DNA from: Paenibacillus sp. Soil750
GTDB lineage: Bacteria > Bacillota > Bacilli > Paenibacillales > NBRC-103111
Direction of reading: 5' to 3'
NCBI RefSeq assembly: GCF_001428045.1
Contig: NZ_LMSD01000040.1
Location: forward strand, 310,096-374,095
Length of the DNA stretch: 64,000 nt
Numbering within the stretch: position 1 is the first letter of the stretch; each line of letters starts with the position of its first letter. Below the pieces are notes generated by a model. It did not search any database and had not been told where the DNA came from. It saw only the letters and a program-made list of their open reading frames with translations. Positions 17,919-26,478 of this stretch are shown in pieces. The position numbers and the translations under genes are program-made.

Positions 17919-18245
17919 GTGCTTATTCAACAAAGAACCATTATTGTACAACCTGGTAATAGCGACAAAGTCGTTGAACGCTTTAGCAAGGAAGGTCCGT
18001 TGGACGGTATGGAAGGGCTAATCGATGTGACCGTTATGGTCAACAAACGGAGCAAAGAGTCTGAAGAGGTCGTCGTTTTCATTCGTTGGGAATCCGAGCA
18101 GGCGTGGAAAAACTGGGAGAAAAGCCCCGAGCATCTGGCGGGCCACCGTAACAGTAAAGGGCAGGAACGTCCTGAATACGTTATTTCGTCAAATGTAAGC
18201 ATGTTTGATGTGAAGAAAGTGCGGCCCGGCCAGTTCGGGAAATAA
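17919..18245 (+). CDS. Heme-degrading monooxygenase, IsdG/HmoB type
   Basis: 108 residues, one antibiotic-biosynthesis-monooxygenase (ABM) ferredoxin-like domain. The pattern VVVFIRWESEQAWKNWEKSPEH carries the Trp and His expected of IsdG-type enzymes, which open heme to release iron with a reductant and oxygen. GTG start, AAGGAG 9 nt upstream. The Fur box over its promoter strongly supports a role in iron acquisition. It is monocistronic, with a terminator directly after the stop. The exact product (staphylobilin or biliverdin type) cannot be decided from sequence. Confidence 0.87.
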   Translation: MLIQQRTIIVQPGNSDKVVERFSKEGPLDGMEGLIDVTVMVNKRSKESEEVVVFIRWESEQAWKNWEKSPEHLAGHRNSKGQERPEYVISSNVSMFDVKKVRPGQFGK

Positions 18246-18248
18246 AAA

Positions 18249-18281
18249 GGTGGCGCGGGGAGATCCTGCGCTGCTTTTTTT
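18249..18281 (+). terminator. Terminator of the heme-degrading enzyme gene
   Basis: GGTGGCGCGGG / CCTGCGCTGC region folds with a GCGC-GGG/CCT-GCGC stem, followed by seven T residues (18275-18281). Confidence 0.8.
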
Positions 18282-18401
18282 GTTGGTTGGCAGGGGCACT
18301 CGCGGCAGCGCGGTACAGAAGCACAATGCCCCAAACATTGCATTGCCGCCTACCTACCCGTCCGTCAATAGCGGACACTTTTGCTCGCACGCTTACAGAG
18401 A

Positions 18402-18588
18402 TTAGATGGAAAAAGTACAGCTAAATCAGCTGATTCCGCGGTAAAAATACGATTAACTGGATTTCCTACAGCTAATTCTAGCGTTTTGAACTCATCCAGC
18501 TCGAAAGCGCCAAATTAGCTACATGTTTTCCAGTTAAATCGTGTCTCGGCGAAATAATGGCAGGATTAGCTGTAGTTTTTCCAGTTAA
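18402..18588. repeat. Four-box intergenic element, copy 3
   Basis: 25-bp boxes start at 18402, 18453, 18513 and 18564 (spacing 51, 60, 51). Box 1 has hybrid ends (TTAGATGG...CAGCTAAAT), box 2 is forward (TTAACTGG...CAGCTAATT), boxes 3 and 4 are reverse. It lies between convergent genes. The rest of the 18282-18744 gap shows nothing recognisable. Confidence 0.8.
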
Positions 18589-18744
18589 TCATTGCCGCGG
18601 GGGCTGCTTGAGGAAACGTTGGGGGCTGGGACGTTGACATTCGACACTGGTGCTGACTAAGTATGCGTCCGATTCAATGAATTGAGTAGCTGAATTTATT
18701 GGTGTTATGTGGTGCGTGTTAGATGTTTGGCGTCAGCAATGCTG

Positions 18745-19113
18745 CTACTTCACACCATGCAGAGCGTCCAAAGCAGCCTGCTCGTCTGCTACGAAGAAGA
18801 ATTGCTTACCATGATTGCATTCGTAGATGAAATCGCGGAGGCTTTTGCTGTCGTATTGATCGAATTCGCCGATAACGGCCATTTTCATATGATAGTTCGT
18901 GTATTTCTGGAGAACATCGCCTGCGAGTTTCGTTTTGAGCTCAAAGAAATCCTCCGTCAAATTCCACTGATTAATAATAAACTTATCGCAACCTGTCAGG
19001 TATTGGACGGATGCCATCAAATCTAACGCATCTTGCACGTTGCTGATGAGAATGTCCGTGCTCTCCACGATGGCTACCTGAGAATCGCCCTTCTGATTGA
19101 TCGTTGTATTCAT
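18745..19113 (-). CDS. DUF4180 protein
   Basis: 122 residues, single-domain DUF4180 family (function unknown). The pattern includes DALDLMASVQYLTGCDKFIINQ, interrupted here after 20 residues, then LTEDFFELKTKLAGDVLQK and DFIYECNHGKQFFFV. Such proteins are usually encoded beside HxlR or TetR regulators, as here: its ATG overlaps the HxlR stop by 4 bp (ATGA), so the two are co-translated. It may act with the regulator or sense its signal, which is inference from context only. Confidence 0.85.
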   Translation of the reverse strand: MNTTINQKGDSQVAIVESTDILISNVQDALDLMASVQYLTGCDKFIINQWNLTEDFFELKTKLAGDVLQKYTNYHMKMAVIGEFDQYDSKSLRDFIYECNHGKQFFFVADEQAALDALHGVK

Positions 19114-19526
19114 GTCATTTCTACCTCTTTCTCCATAAGTTCGTCGACTAGGACATCTTCGTCCCGTTTATTCAGCACATTTTCCTCTAGAACAACGAAT
19201 TTATCTCCATATTCTTTGATGATATGCGTTTCTCCCCAATTGCAGAGCGAATCCAAAATCGGTTTCAGGCTTGCACCATACTCGCTGAGCGCATACTCCA
19301 CTTTAGGCGGCACTTGATTGTACACGATCCGATCCACGATCCCATCGTCTTCGAGCTCTCTAAGCTGTTGTGTCAGCATTTTCTGAGTAATTCTAGGCAT
19401 CAATCGCTTGAGGTCACTCGTTCTCCGTTTACCATGGGTCAAATGGCAGAGAATGACGCATTTCCACTTCCCGCCGATCACTTCCAGCGTGGCTTCTACA
19501 GAGATGTTGTACAGCTTTTTTGCCAT
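19110..19526 (-). CDS. HxlR-family winged-helix regulator (YtcD-like)
   Basis: 138 residues from the ATG at 19526; GGAGGG is 10 nt upstream and itself lies inside the longer reading frame that begins at 19559. HxlR hallmark LEVIGGKWKCVILCHL, HTH with ITQKMLTQQLRELEDDGIV, wing VPPKVEYALSEYGASL, and a dimerisation helix. The cysteine in KWKCVIL is close to the redox-sensing Cys position of some family members (YodB, HypR). Divergent from an MFS pump and aldo-keto reductase, the same gene set as ytcD-ytbD-ytbE of B. subtilis; it probably controls both directions through the GTAC-rich operators between them. Confidence 0.9.
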   Translation of the reverse strand: MAKKLYNISVEATLEVIGGKWKCVILCHLTHGKRRTSDLKRLMPRITQKMLTQQLRELEDDGIVDRIVYNQVPPKVEYALSEYGASLKPILDSLCNWGETHIIKEYGDKFVVLEENVLNKRDEDVLVDELMEKEVEMT

Positions 19527-19564
19527 CTGATGATTTCCCTCCTTCCATTCTATAGGCACTGAAA

Positions 19565-19593
19565 AGTACCTACCGTACTAAAAAGTACGTACT
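19565..19593. promoter_or_regulatory. Clustered GTAC palindromes, probable HxlR operator
   Basis: Three overlapping inverted repeats: AGTAC-N5-GTACT (19565-19579), CGTACT-AAAA-AGTACG (19574-19589) and AGTACGTACT (19584-19593), all perfect. They lie between the divergent HxlR and MFS genes. Confidence 0.7.
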
Positions 19594-19662
19594 GGTCAAT
19601 CCGACTATTATGTCTGATAATAGCACTTACCGGCCGGGACATACAAGTTTGGAGTGATAGCT

Positions 19663-20886
19663 ATGAAACAAGAAACCAAAGGAAATACACTAGCGCTGCT
19701 TGCCCTCGCGGTTAGCGCCTTCGCCATTGGCACAACCGAGTTTATCAGTGTCGGACTGCTTCCGCTCATTGCTGAAGACCTTCATATATCCATCACAGGT
19801 GCAGGGTTAACTGTTACGTTATATGCGTTAGGGGTTACTTTAGGGGCCCCTATCTTAACTTCACTAACCTCAACTGTTTCGCGCAAAACACTGCTGCTCT
19901 GGATCATGCTCGTGTTTATCGCAGGCAACCTAATGGCTGCCACGGCAAGTGGCATCGTCGTTCTGTTGGTCGCTCGCGTCATCTCTTCGCTGGCGCACGG
20001 TATCTTCATGTCGATCGGCTCAACCATCGCCGCTGATCTCGTTCCCGAGAACCGCAGAGCCAGCGCGATTGCGCTCATGTTCTCGGGGCTTACCGTCGCC
20101 ACCGTGACCGGTGTGCCGATCGGTACTTACCTCGGCCAGCAGCTAGGCTGGCGTGCTGCGTTCTTCGCCATTGTCGCGGTTGGCGTGGTGGCTCTGATCG
20201 CAAACCTGATCTTGGTGTCTTCCGATTTGCGCAAAGGCATTCGGACACCGCTTGGTACACAGCTGAAGCTGGTCACCAACGGGCGACTGCTGCTCGCCTT
20301 CTCCATTACAGCCTTAGGCTACGGCGGCACATTCGTGGTGTTCACGTATTTATCTCCACTGTTACATGAGATTACTGGGTTTGCAGAACATACAGTTGCG
20401 TTAATACTACTCCTGTATGGGGTTGCGATCGCGATCGGCAATATCATTGGAGGTCGCGCCGCGAACCGTAATGCAAGCAAAGCCTTGCTCATTATGTTCC
20501 TATTACAATCCCTCGTGCTGTTTCTCTTTATGTTCACAGCACCATTTAAAGCCGCTGGCTTAATCACCATCTTTTTCATGGGATTACTGGCATTCATGAA
20601 CGTACCTGGCTTACAAATTTATGTTGTTCAGCTCGCTGAGCGGTTCGCCCCAGAGGCCAAAGATGTCGCATCTGCCTTCAATATTGCGGCTTTCAACGCC
20701 GGCATTGCCGGGGGAGCATTCCTCGGTGGCATCATTACCGATTCCATCGGTCTTATTCATACAACTTGGGTAGGTGGAGTAATGGTTTTCGGTGCCGTAC
20801 TACTTACCTTCTGGAGCCGCAAACTTGAAAAATCAGATCAAACGGAACAATTACAACCAGCCATTTTAGGAGGAATACCACAATGA
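19663..20886 (+). CDS. MFS efflux transporter (AraJ/YtbD-like)
   Basis: 407 residues, 12 membrane helices, DHA1 group. Start at the ATG 8 nt after GGAG; an in-frame GTG at 19654 overlaps that site. Helix 1 LALAVSAFAIGTTEFISVGL with the TEF motif and LPLIAEDLHIS are typical of the AraJ/YdhP/YtbD drug or sugar exporters; motif A is replaced by TSTVSRKTLLL. The stop overlaps the aldo-keto reductase start by 4 bp. Context suggests detoxification of an electrophile sensed by the divergent HxlR regulator. Confidence 0.88.
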   Translation: MKQETKGNTLALLALAVSAFAIGTTEFISVGLLPLIAEDLHISITGAGLTVTLYALGVTLGAPILTSLTSTVSRKTLLLWIMLVFIAGNLMAATASGIVVLLVARVISSLAHGIFMSIGSTIAADLVPENRRASAIALMFSGLTVATVTGVPIGTYLGQQLGWRAAFFAIVAVGVVALIANLILVSSDLRKGIRTPLGTQLKLVTNGRLLLAFSITALGYGGTFVVFTYLSPLLHEITGFAEHTVALILLLYGVAIAIGNIIGGRAANRNASKALLIMFLLQSLVLFLFMFTAPFKAAGLITIFFMGLLAFMNVPGLQIYVVQLAERFAPEAKDVASAFNIAAFNAGIAGGAFLGGIITDSIGLIHTTWVGGVMVFGAVLLTFWSRKLEKSDQTEQLQPAILGGIPQ

Positions 20887-21758
20887 CAAATCAAACAAAC
20901 CATCTACAAAACACAATAAATAACAACCTTCAAGCTGAAACTACACTTCATAACGGCGTAACTATGCCCTGGCTAGGGCTTGGCGTATTTAAAGTAGAGG
21001 ACGGCCCAGAGGTCGTGCAAGCCGTGAAAGCAGCCATAAAAATAGGCTATCGCAGCATCGATACCGCGGCCATTTATGGCAATGAAAGCAGCGTAGGACA
21101 AGGGATTCGCGAAGGTATGGCCGAGCATGGTCTAACAAGAGATCAACTTTTCGTAACTTCAAAAGTGTGGAATGCCGATCTCGGCTATGAGTCCACGATT
21201 GCTGCCTATGAAGCGAGCTTGGAGAAGCTGGGCTTGGACTATCTCGATTTGTACCTCATTCATTGGCCTGTTCAAGGCAAATACGTAGAAGCGTGGCGAG
21301 CGCTTGAGACACTCTATCAAGAGGGCCGCGTCAAAGCGATTGGCGTGAGCAACTTCCAAATTCATCATTTGGAGGATGTAATGGGCACTGGGACGATTAA
21401 ACCGATGGTCAACCAAGTGGAGCTTCATCCTCTTTTAGCCCAAACGGACATACACGACTTTTGCAAGGAGCATGGCATTCAGTTAGAAGCGTGGTCCCCG
21501 CTGATGCAAGGTCAGCTTTTAGATAACCCTACGGTGAAATCATTGGCTGAACGCCACGGCAAATCCATTGCTCAAGTCATCCTGCGGTGGGATTTGCAGC
21601 GCGGTATTGTCACCATTCCCAAATCGACCAAAGAACATCGCATCTTGGAAAATGGTTCGATCTTCGATTTCGAGCTCACGAACGAGGACATGGCGGCAAT
21701 CAATAGCATGAATCAGAATCTGCGTGTCGGCCCGGATCCGGACAATTTTGATTTTTAA
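20883..21758 (+). CDS. Aldo/keto reductase (YtbE-like)
   Basis: 291 residues, NADPH-dependent (alpha/beta)8 barrel. Catalytic tetrad D60 (SIDTAAIYGNE), Y65, K94 (VTSKVWNADLG) and H127 (YLIHWPVQGKY). VGVSNF-type strand appears as AIGVSNFQ and the cofactor-binding end as TIPKSTKEHRILEN. The N-terminal 20 residues (NQTNHLQNTINNNLQ) are Asn/Gln-rich and outside the barrel. AGGAGG lies 9 nt before the ATG. Likely reduces reactive aldehydes or ketones such as methylglyoxal, as YtbE/YvgN relatives do. Confidence 0.93.
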   Translation: MTNQTNHLQNTINNNLQAETTLHNGVTMPWLGLGVFKVEDGPEVVQAVKAAIKIGYRSIDTAAIYGNESSVGQGIREGMAEHGLTRDQLFVTSKVWNADLGYESTIAAYEASLEKLGLDYLDLYLIHWPVQGKYVEAWRALETLYQEGRVKAIGVSNFQIHHLEDVMGTGTIKPMVNQVELHPLLAQTDIHDFCKEHGIQLEAWSPLMQGQLLDNPTVKSLAERHGKSIAQVILRWDLQRGIVTIPKSTKEHRILENGSIFDFELTNEDMAAINSMNQNLRVGPDPDNFDF

Positions 21759-21795
21759 TCCATGTAGGATGATGAAGATTTCACGAAACATGGCA

Positions 21796-21837
21796 AGTCC
21801 TCGCTCCTTTCTTCGGAAAGTGATTGAGGGCTTTTTT
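21796..21837 (+). terminator. Terminator of the aldo-keto reductase operon
   Basis: AGTCCTC (21796-21802) pairs with GAGGGCT (21826-21832), with an inner CTTTC-TTCG-GAAAG hairpin, then TTTTTT. Confidence 0.85.
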
Positions 21838-21905
21838 GCTAGGAATAATTTCCCTCTAATTGGTAAAAGTTACTTGTAACTACTGCTGGGAGGCTGCTTA
21901 ACGAT

Positions 21906-23498
21906 ATGAGCAAAGACAAGATTGATCCAACTAATGTAGAAGATCAAACGAATATGACTTTAACGAACCGCCAAGGCCATCCGATTTCGGATAACCAGAA
22001 CATCCGCACAATAGGCAATCGCGGGCCGTCGACGCTCGAAAATTATCATTACATCGAGAAGATTTCTCATTTTGATCGGGAGCGTATTCCAGAGCGGGTG
22101 GTGCATGCGCGCGGCGCGGGGGCTCATGGGTATTTCGAAGCGTATGGAACCGTCGGCGACGAGCCGGTCTCTACATATACGCGGGCTAAGCTTTTTCAGG
22201 AGAAGGGGAAGCGTACCCCTGTTTTTGTGCGGTTTTCGACCGTTGTACACGGCACGTACTCGCCAGAAACGTTACGGGATCCGCGCGGCTTCGCGACGAA
22301 ATTTTATACGGAAGATGGCAACTGGGACTTAGTCGGCAATAATTTAAAAATCTTTTTCATCCGCGATCCGTTGAAATTCCCTGATATGGTGCACGCGTTC
22401 AAGCCGGACCCGGTCACGAACCTGCAGAACCCGGAGAAAATGTTCGATTTCGTGTCGAATACGCCAGAAGCGACGCATATGATCACCTTCCTCTTCTCGC
22501 CATGGGGCATTCCAGCCAACTATCGGCAGATGCAGGGGTCGGGCGTCAATACGTACAAGTGGGTGAACCAGAACGGCGATGCGGTGCTCGTGAAATACCA
22601 TTGGGAGCCGCTGAAGCAAGGGATGAAGAACCTGAAGCAGTCCGAGGCCGAGGCGATTCAAGGTAAAAATATTAGCCATGCCACGCAGGATTTATACGAA
22701 GCGATTGCGCGTGGCGATTATCCAGAGTGGGAATTGTGCGTGCAGATTCTCAGCGACGACGAGCACCCTGAGCTCGATTTCGATCCGTTAGACCCAACGA
22801 AGTTGTGGGATCATGAGAAGATTCCTTTCCGGAAAGTGGGCAAAATGGTGCTGGATCGCAATCCGGAGAACTATTTTGCTGAGGTAGAGCAGGCCGCTTT
22901 CGGGACGGGTGTACTCGTCGATGGCCTTGATTTCTCGGACGATAAGCTGCTGCAGGGTCGGACGTTCTCCTACTCAGATACCCAGCGGTATCGCGTAGGA
23001 ACGAATTATTTGCAGCTGCCGATCAATGCGCCGAAGGCGCCAGTTGCCACGAACCAGCGGGATGGGCAGATGACGTTGATGGTGGACAAGGCCCCTGGCC
23101 AAAATCCACATGTGAATTACGAGCCCTCTTCGCTCGGCGGATTACAGGAAGCGGCGCCTTCGGGCAAGGAGCATCAGCCGATGTATAATGATCGGCTAGT
23201 TCGCGAGAAGATAAGCCGCACGAATGATTTTGGGCAGGCGGGCGATACGTACCGCAAGTTCGAGGATTGGGAGCGCGATGAGTTGATCGCGAATCTGGTC
23301 GATGCTTTGAAGATCTGTAAGCCTGTGATACAGGCGAACATGATCAGTTATTTCGAGCAGGCTGATCCGGATTACGGACGGCGTGTGTCTGAGGGGCTCG
23401 CTCAAGCGAAGGTTGAGCTGGAGCACTTGGGTTCAGCCGCTGCAAAGGCTGGGGCTGAATTAGCGGAGAACGCTGGGCAGCGGACGGACGGGTATTAG
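21906..23498 (+). CDS. Heme catalase (clade 3 monofunctional type)
   Basis: 530 residues; splits hydrogen peroxide into water and oxygen. Distal His in [15 protein letters not shown], distal Asn in [13 protein letters not shown], proximal heme Tyr in [16 protein letters not shown], and NADPH-site residues around [36 protein letters not shown] has HGTYS where many catalases have HGGHS or AGEKGS. C-terminal helix ends with an Ala-rich tail ([19 protein letters not shown]). Length matches small-subunit catalases plus about 40 residues. Closer in pattern to spore or stationary-phase Bacillus catalases than to KatA, but the symbol cannot be fixed. Monocistronic. Confidence 0.95.
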   Translation: MSKDKIDPTNVEDQTNMTLTNRQGHPISDNQNIRTIGNRGPSTLENYHYIEKISHFDRERIPERVVHARGAGAHGYFEAYGTVGDEPVSTYTRAKLFQEKGKRTPVFVRFSTVVHGTYSPETLRDPRGFATKFYTEDGNWDLVGNNLKIFFIRDPLKFPDMVHAFKPDPVTNLQNPEKMFDFVSNTPEATHMITFLFSPWGIPANYRQMQGSGVNTYKWVNQNGDAVLVKYHWEPLKQGMKNLKQSEAEAIQGKNISHATQDLYEAIARGDYPEWELCVQILSDDEHPELDFDPLDPTKLWDHEKIPFRKVGKMVLDRNPENYFAEVEQAAFGTGVLVDGLDFSDDKLLQGRTFSYSDTQRYRVGTNYLQLPINAPKAPVATNQRDGQMTLMVDKAPGQNPHVNYEPSSLGGLQEAAPSGKEHQPMYNDRLVREKISRTNDFGQAGDTYRKFEDWERDELIANLVDALKICKPVIQANMISYFEQADPDYGRRVSEGLAQAKVELEHLGSAAAKAGAELAENAGQRTDGY

Positions 23499-23510
23499 GG
23501 ATTGAAGGAA

Positions 23511-23538
23511 AGGCACCCTGTAGGGGTGCCTTTTTTTT
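23511..23538 (+). terminator. Terminator of the catalase gene
   Basis: AGGCACCC (23511-23518), 5-nt loop, GGGTGCCT (23524-23531), then T8. Confidence 0.93.
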
Positions 23539-23616
23539 GGGTTTGGAGGCAGCATCCACGTGAAGGGTGCGCCGACTTGTGATAGAAACGGAACGTGGCA
23601 CCCAGTAGTTGGCCCC

Positions 23617-24573
23617 CTACCGAGCCCGCTGCTCCTGCATCATTTCCTTATACCACTGCAAGGTATGCTTGATGGCTTCCACATGCGGAGTCGTCGTTTG
23701 CGGGCCAAAAGCAGCCTCAAATTTGCTGTGATCCAGGATGAAGGGATGCTCGAACTCGTATAATACTTCCTTGAGCTCCCTCAGCATGGGATGGAAAAGA
23801 CCGATCATCGTCACCATCGGACGGGATAATGTACTTATTTTACTTGTGGAGCCTAGCTCATCGAAAATCAGTTCGAGCAATTCCCGGGTTGTGTGTGTTT
23901 TCGCGCTTGGTATGTGCCAGACTTCTCCCAAAGCGCGATCCTCTTGTGCGAGTGTTACGAGTCCTCTGGCAAAGTCATCAATATACGTATAGGTATGTGG
24001 CATATCCAGATTACCCAGCAGACTAACGGGCTTACCGCCCAAAGCGAATCCAAAAACGCGCTCCCCCAGTGAGGACTGCTTAACCCCAGGCCCATAGAAA
24101 TCCGATGCGCGGCCAATCGCCACGCGGACCTTCCCCGATTGATGCGCAAGCAACAATTCCTCCGCCATCTGGGCGCGTGTTAGCCCTTTTTTGCCAGTAG
24201 CTAGGTCCGGTAGGTTCTCTGTCAGAGGCTGATTTGCTTGGCCATACATATACAGGTTGTCACCGTAGATCAGCTTCGCACCTGCAGCAGCAGCACCTGC
24301 CATAATCCCTCCGGTAAGGCCGGGGAATTGGGTCGGCCAGTTCGTGTAGCCCGGATGAGCACAGTGATAGACCACAGCAGCATCCTTGCACAGCGCTACT
24401 GCATCAACAAGTCGGGACGCATCCCCTTTGGCCACTTCCACCGCTGCCGCCTCGGACAATCTGCCGCTGCGATTCACCATGCGTATACGCTCGACCCCAC
24501 GCCGCTTTAATTCCCGCATAACCGCCATCCCGAGCGACCCCGTTCCAACAATTACATGCACTTGATTACTCAT
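23617..24573 (-). CDS. Atypical extended SDR / NAD-dependent epimerase
   Basis: 318 residues. Rossmann N-terminus VHVIVGTGSLGMAVMREL binds NAD(P); the acidic stretch VAKGDASRL and VVYHCAHPGYTNW fit extended SDRs. The usual YxxxK pair after the TGS-type strand is not found: the region reads YGDNLYMYGQ followed by LTRAQMAEELLLAHQ, so the Lys is missing. It may be an NAD-binding or quinone-oxidoreductase-like member rather than a sugar epimerase. GAGGGGG 8 nt upstream of the ATG. A MerR-type promoter precedes it and a MerR gene lies just upstream on the same strand. Confidence 0.8.
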   Translation of the reverse strand: MSNQVHVIVGTGSLGMAVMRELKRRGVERIRMVNRSGRLSEAAAVEVAKGDASRLVDAVALCKDAAVVYHCAHPGYTNWPTQFPGLTGGIMAGAAAAGAKLIYGDNLYMYGQANQPLTENLPDLATGKKGLTRAQMAEELLLAHQSGKVRVAIGRASDFYGPGVKQSSLGERVFGFALGGKPVSLLGNLDMPHTYTYIDDFARGLVTLAQEDRALGEVWHIPSAKTHTTRELLELIFDELGSTSKISTLSRPMVTMIGLFHPMLRELKEVLYEFEHPFILDHSKFEAAFGPQTTTPHVEAIKHTLQWYKEMMQEQRAR

Positions 24574-24603
24574 TCATCATGCCCCCTCGTCTTCGATACC
24601 CTA

Positions 24604-24634
24604 ACGATATTGTCTACCGTAACGGGAGAGTCAA
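24604..24634 (-). promoter_or_regulatory. MerR-type promoter with 19-bp spacer and dyad
   Basis: Reverse strand: TTGACT (24629-24634), 19-nt spacer, TATCGT (24604-24609). The spacer carries the imperfect dyad CTCTCCCGT-T-ACGGTAGAC (7 of 9 positions). Overlong spacing with a central dyad is diagnostic of MerR-family activation. Transcribes the SDR gene. Confidence 0.8.
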
Positions 24635-24660
24635 GAGACATTCAGAAAATAGTTGGCAGC

Positions 24661-25506
24661 CTATTGGGAAATAGGTACTTGAAGCTCTACAACTACATTG
24701 TTGTAATCGTGAAGATGATTTTCTCTTCCGAATAGGTGCAGCTCGCGTACCGGACCGGTTTGTGCATAGCCATTTGCCCCGAGCCATGTAAAAAGTGCCA
24801 GAATTCCCTCTCCAACACCCATGAAAGGCCCTTTGTAAATCAGGCTTGCTACCATGGGCTCAGCTGGAATTTCATATACGGTGATGGGGCTAGTTGGGTG
24901 TAGGCGGGCTAATGAATCAAAACTAAACCCCACTTCAATGTCGAAATTCTCCTCAATAAACTCCGTCATATGATACAGAACGTACTCTTGCTGCATATGC
25001 CCGATCAATGCCTGATCCCCCAGCCCTTCTTCGAGCTCCTCGAACATCTGACAGCGGTAGACGGGCATATCCTGTACGCGAGGTACGATTCGGCGAAGCC
25101 CGGCCATAAAGAGTGCTGGCACCTGCTTAATCCCAACCTCATACGCTGGCTTCTCACCCAATCGTTCTAGTTGATGCAATCTAGACTCAATGCGCGCCAT
25201 TTGTTGGGCAGCTTCCTCTATCTGATTCGCTAGCTCCGCTTTCTTCTTATGCATCATTTGCTTCATGTCGTCCATTGTGAGTGCTTGATCGATCATCGTC
25301 GCGATCTCATCTAACGAAAACCCCGTCTCCTTCAGCACCAAGATATGATGAATTCGAATGAGCTGTTCATAGGTGTAATACCGATAGCTAGTCACGGTGT
25401 CGATATATGCAGGCTTTAGCAATCCGCGCTCATCGTAATGGCGCAGGGTACGTATGGTCACCTGTGCGATTTTGGAAAAGAGTCCGATTCTAATGAAATT
25501 CGACAT
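24661..25506 (-). CDS. MerR-family activator with GyrI-like ligand domain (BmrR type)
   Basis: 281 residues from the ATG at 25506 (AAAGGTGG 6 nt upstream). N-terminal MerR HTH: FSKIAQVTIRTLRHYDERGLLKP split at 20 residues, then SYRYYTYEQLIRI. A coiled coil (about 75-120) links to a C-terminal GyrI-like/effector domain (about 125-281) with VGFSFDSLARL and VASLIYKGPFMGVGEG, as in BmrR which binds lipophilic cations. The dyad promoter of the downstream SDR gene is its probable target. Confidence 0.9.
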   Translation of the reverse strand: MSNFIRIGLFSKIAQVTIRTLRHYDERGLLKPAYIDTVTSYRYYTYEQLIRIHHILVLKETGFSLDEIATMIDQALTMDDMKQMMHKKKAELANQIEEAAQQMARIESRLHQLERLGEKPAYEVGIKQVPALFMAGLRRIVPRVQDMPVYRCQMFEELEEGLGDQALIGHMQQEYVLYHMTEFIEENFDIEVGFSFDSLARLHPTSPITVYEIPAEPMVASLIYKGPFMGVGEGILALFTWLGANGYAQTGPVRELHLFGRENHLHDYNNVVVELQVPISQ

Positions 25507-25720
25507 CGTCATCCACCTTTCAAATCCGTGTCCTTATATATCTCCATTATACGGATTTCATTGGGAATAAGGTGAACAAGTTCCAGCTTGCCCCCTCCGG
25601 ACATATCATTTTAAGCAAATTCTCAGTCCACCTTCAGCGTTTCCTCAATTTGGCATGCCATAATCGCCTGTGGGCTTCCTACACTTTCAAATTGAAGCTA
25701 GAAAGGAGGCTGAGATCAAC

Positions 25721-26077
25721 ATGTCGATTTCCATTGCGTCAACCACATCTAGCAGCAGCTCGTATTCTTTCACCTCCAGCTCAACGGATACAGTCGCTCT
25801 TGAGAAACAAAAGGCCAAACTGCAAGCCGAACTAACGAAGGAACAGCAGAGTAAAGACGACCAGAAGACGAAGGAGCGCAAGGTGCGGCTCATCCAGCAA
25901 CAAATCCAACAGATTGATCAGCGGATCGCACAAACGAGCTCGAAATCCAGCAGCAACGGCAGCTCTAGCCAGCAGGAATCTGGCGCTAGGAACCCGAACA
26001 TCTCTAGCGGTCCAAACAGCGCTGCAAGCAAGAAAATGAACACGAATCCCAACGGTACGTTGGATATTCTGATTTAG
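25721..26077 (+). CDS. FlxA-like coiled-coil protein
   Basis: 118 residues from the ATG at 25721 (AAAGGAGG 11 nt upstream). Ser/Thr-rich N-terminus (about 1-30), a single charged coiled coil ALEKQKAKLQAELTKEQQ...KVRLIQQQIQQIDQRIAQ (about 31-75), then a Ser/Asn-rich tail. This is the layout of the FlxA-like family, small proteins of unknown function found in Bacilli and Clostridia and named after a flagellar-class gene of E. coli. No export signal. It stands alone with its own terminator. Confidence 0.78.
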   Translation: MSISIASTTSSSSSYSFTSSSTDTVALEKQKAKLQAELTKEQQSKDDQKTKERKVRLIQQQIQQIDQRIAQTSSKSSSNGSSSQQESGARNPNISSGPNSAASKKMNTNPNGTLDILI

Positions 26078-26095
26078 GCCATTACATGAGAACAA

Positions 26096-26127
26096 GGGAC
26101 TGTACTTTGACAAGTACGTCCCTTTTT
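26096..26127 (+). terminator. Terminator of the FlxA-like gene
   Basis: GGGACTGTACTT pairs with AAGTACGTCCC (one bulge) and is followed by TTTTT (26123-26127). Confidence 0.85.
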
Positions 26128-26160
26128 GTATACAGCAGCATCCTTGGGCCGAACATAAGG

Positions 26161-26350
26161 TTAACTGTATTTTTATACAGCTAATTCCAACGCTATTTCG
26201 TCTTTCAGTAAAATAACTGGAAATTCTCCATCTAATTTCAAGAATTTGAGAGAAAATTGGCGGAAACGGATGATTTAACTGTATATTTTCCATTCAATTG
26301 TCGATTTCGGAAGAATTCGCAAGATTTAACTGGATAATTTCCATTTAATC
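26161..26350. repeat. Four-box intergenic element, copy 4
   Basis: Boxes start at 26161, 26213, 26275 and 26326 (52, 62, 51). All four are forward: TTAACTGTAT-TTTT-ATACAG..., ATAACTGG..., TTAACTGT..., TTAACTGG.... Box 1 is an almost complete hairpin (CTGTAT-N4-ATACAG). It lies between convergent genes. Confidence 0.8.
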
Positions 26351-26450
26351 GGGTGCGGGCGAAGAGTGAGCGGTGGCTGCGAACAGTAAGCTGTAAATCA
26401 CGTGAAGTGTGATTTCCTAGGCACACATAAGCTTCGCTTACCCAAACATA

Positions 26451-26475
26451 AAGAGGCACCCCGAGGGTGCCTCTT
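26451..26475. terminator. Bidirectional terminator
   Basis: Perfect 11-bp stem AAGAGGCACCC/GGGTGCCTCTT with loop CGA; CTTTT on the forward side, TTTATGTTT on the reverse side, where it ends the SDR gene. Confidence 0.88.
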
Positions 26476-26478
26476 CTT

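Noticed and set aside
18402-18588. Regular boxes with unique spacers as a CRISPR array
   Set aside because: Boxes are degenerate, change orientation, number four in every copy, and the middle spacer is consistently longer; no cas genes are present.
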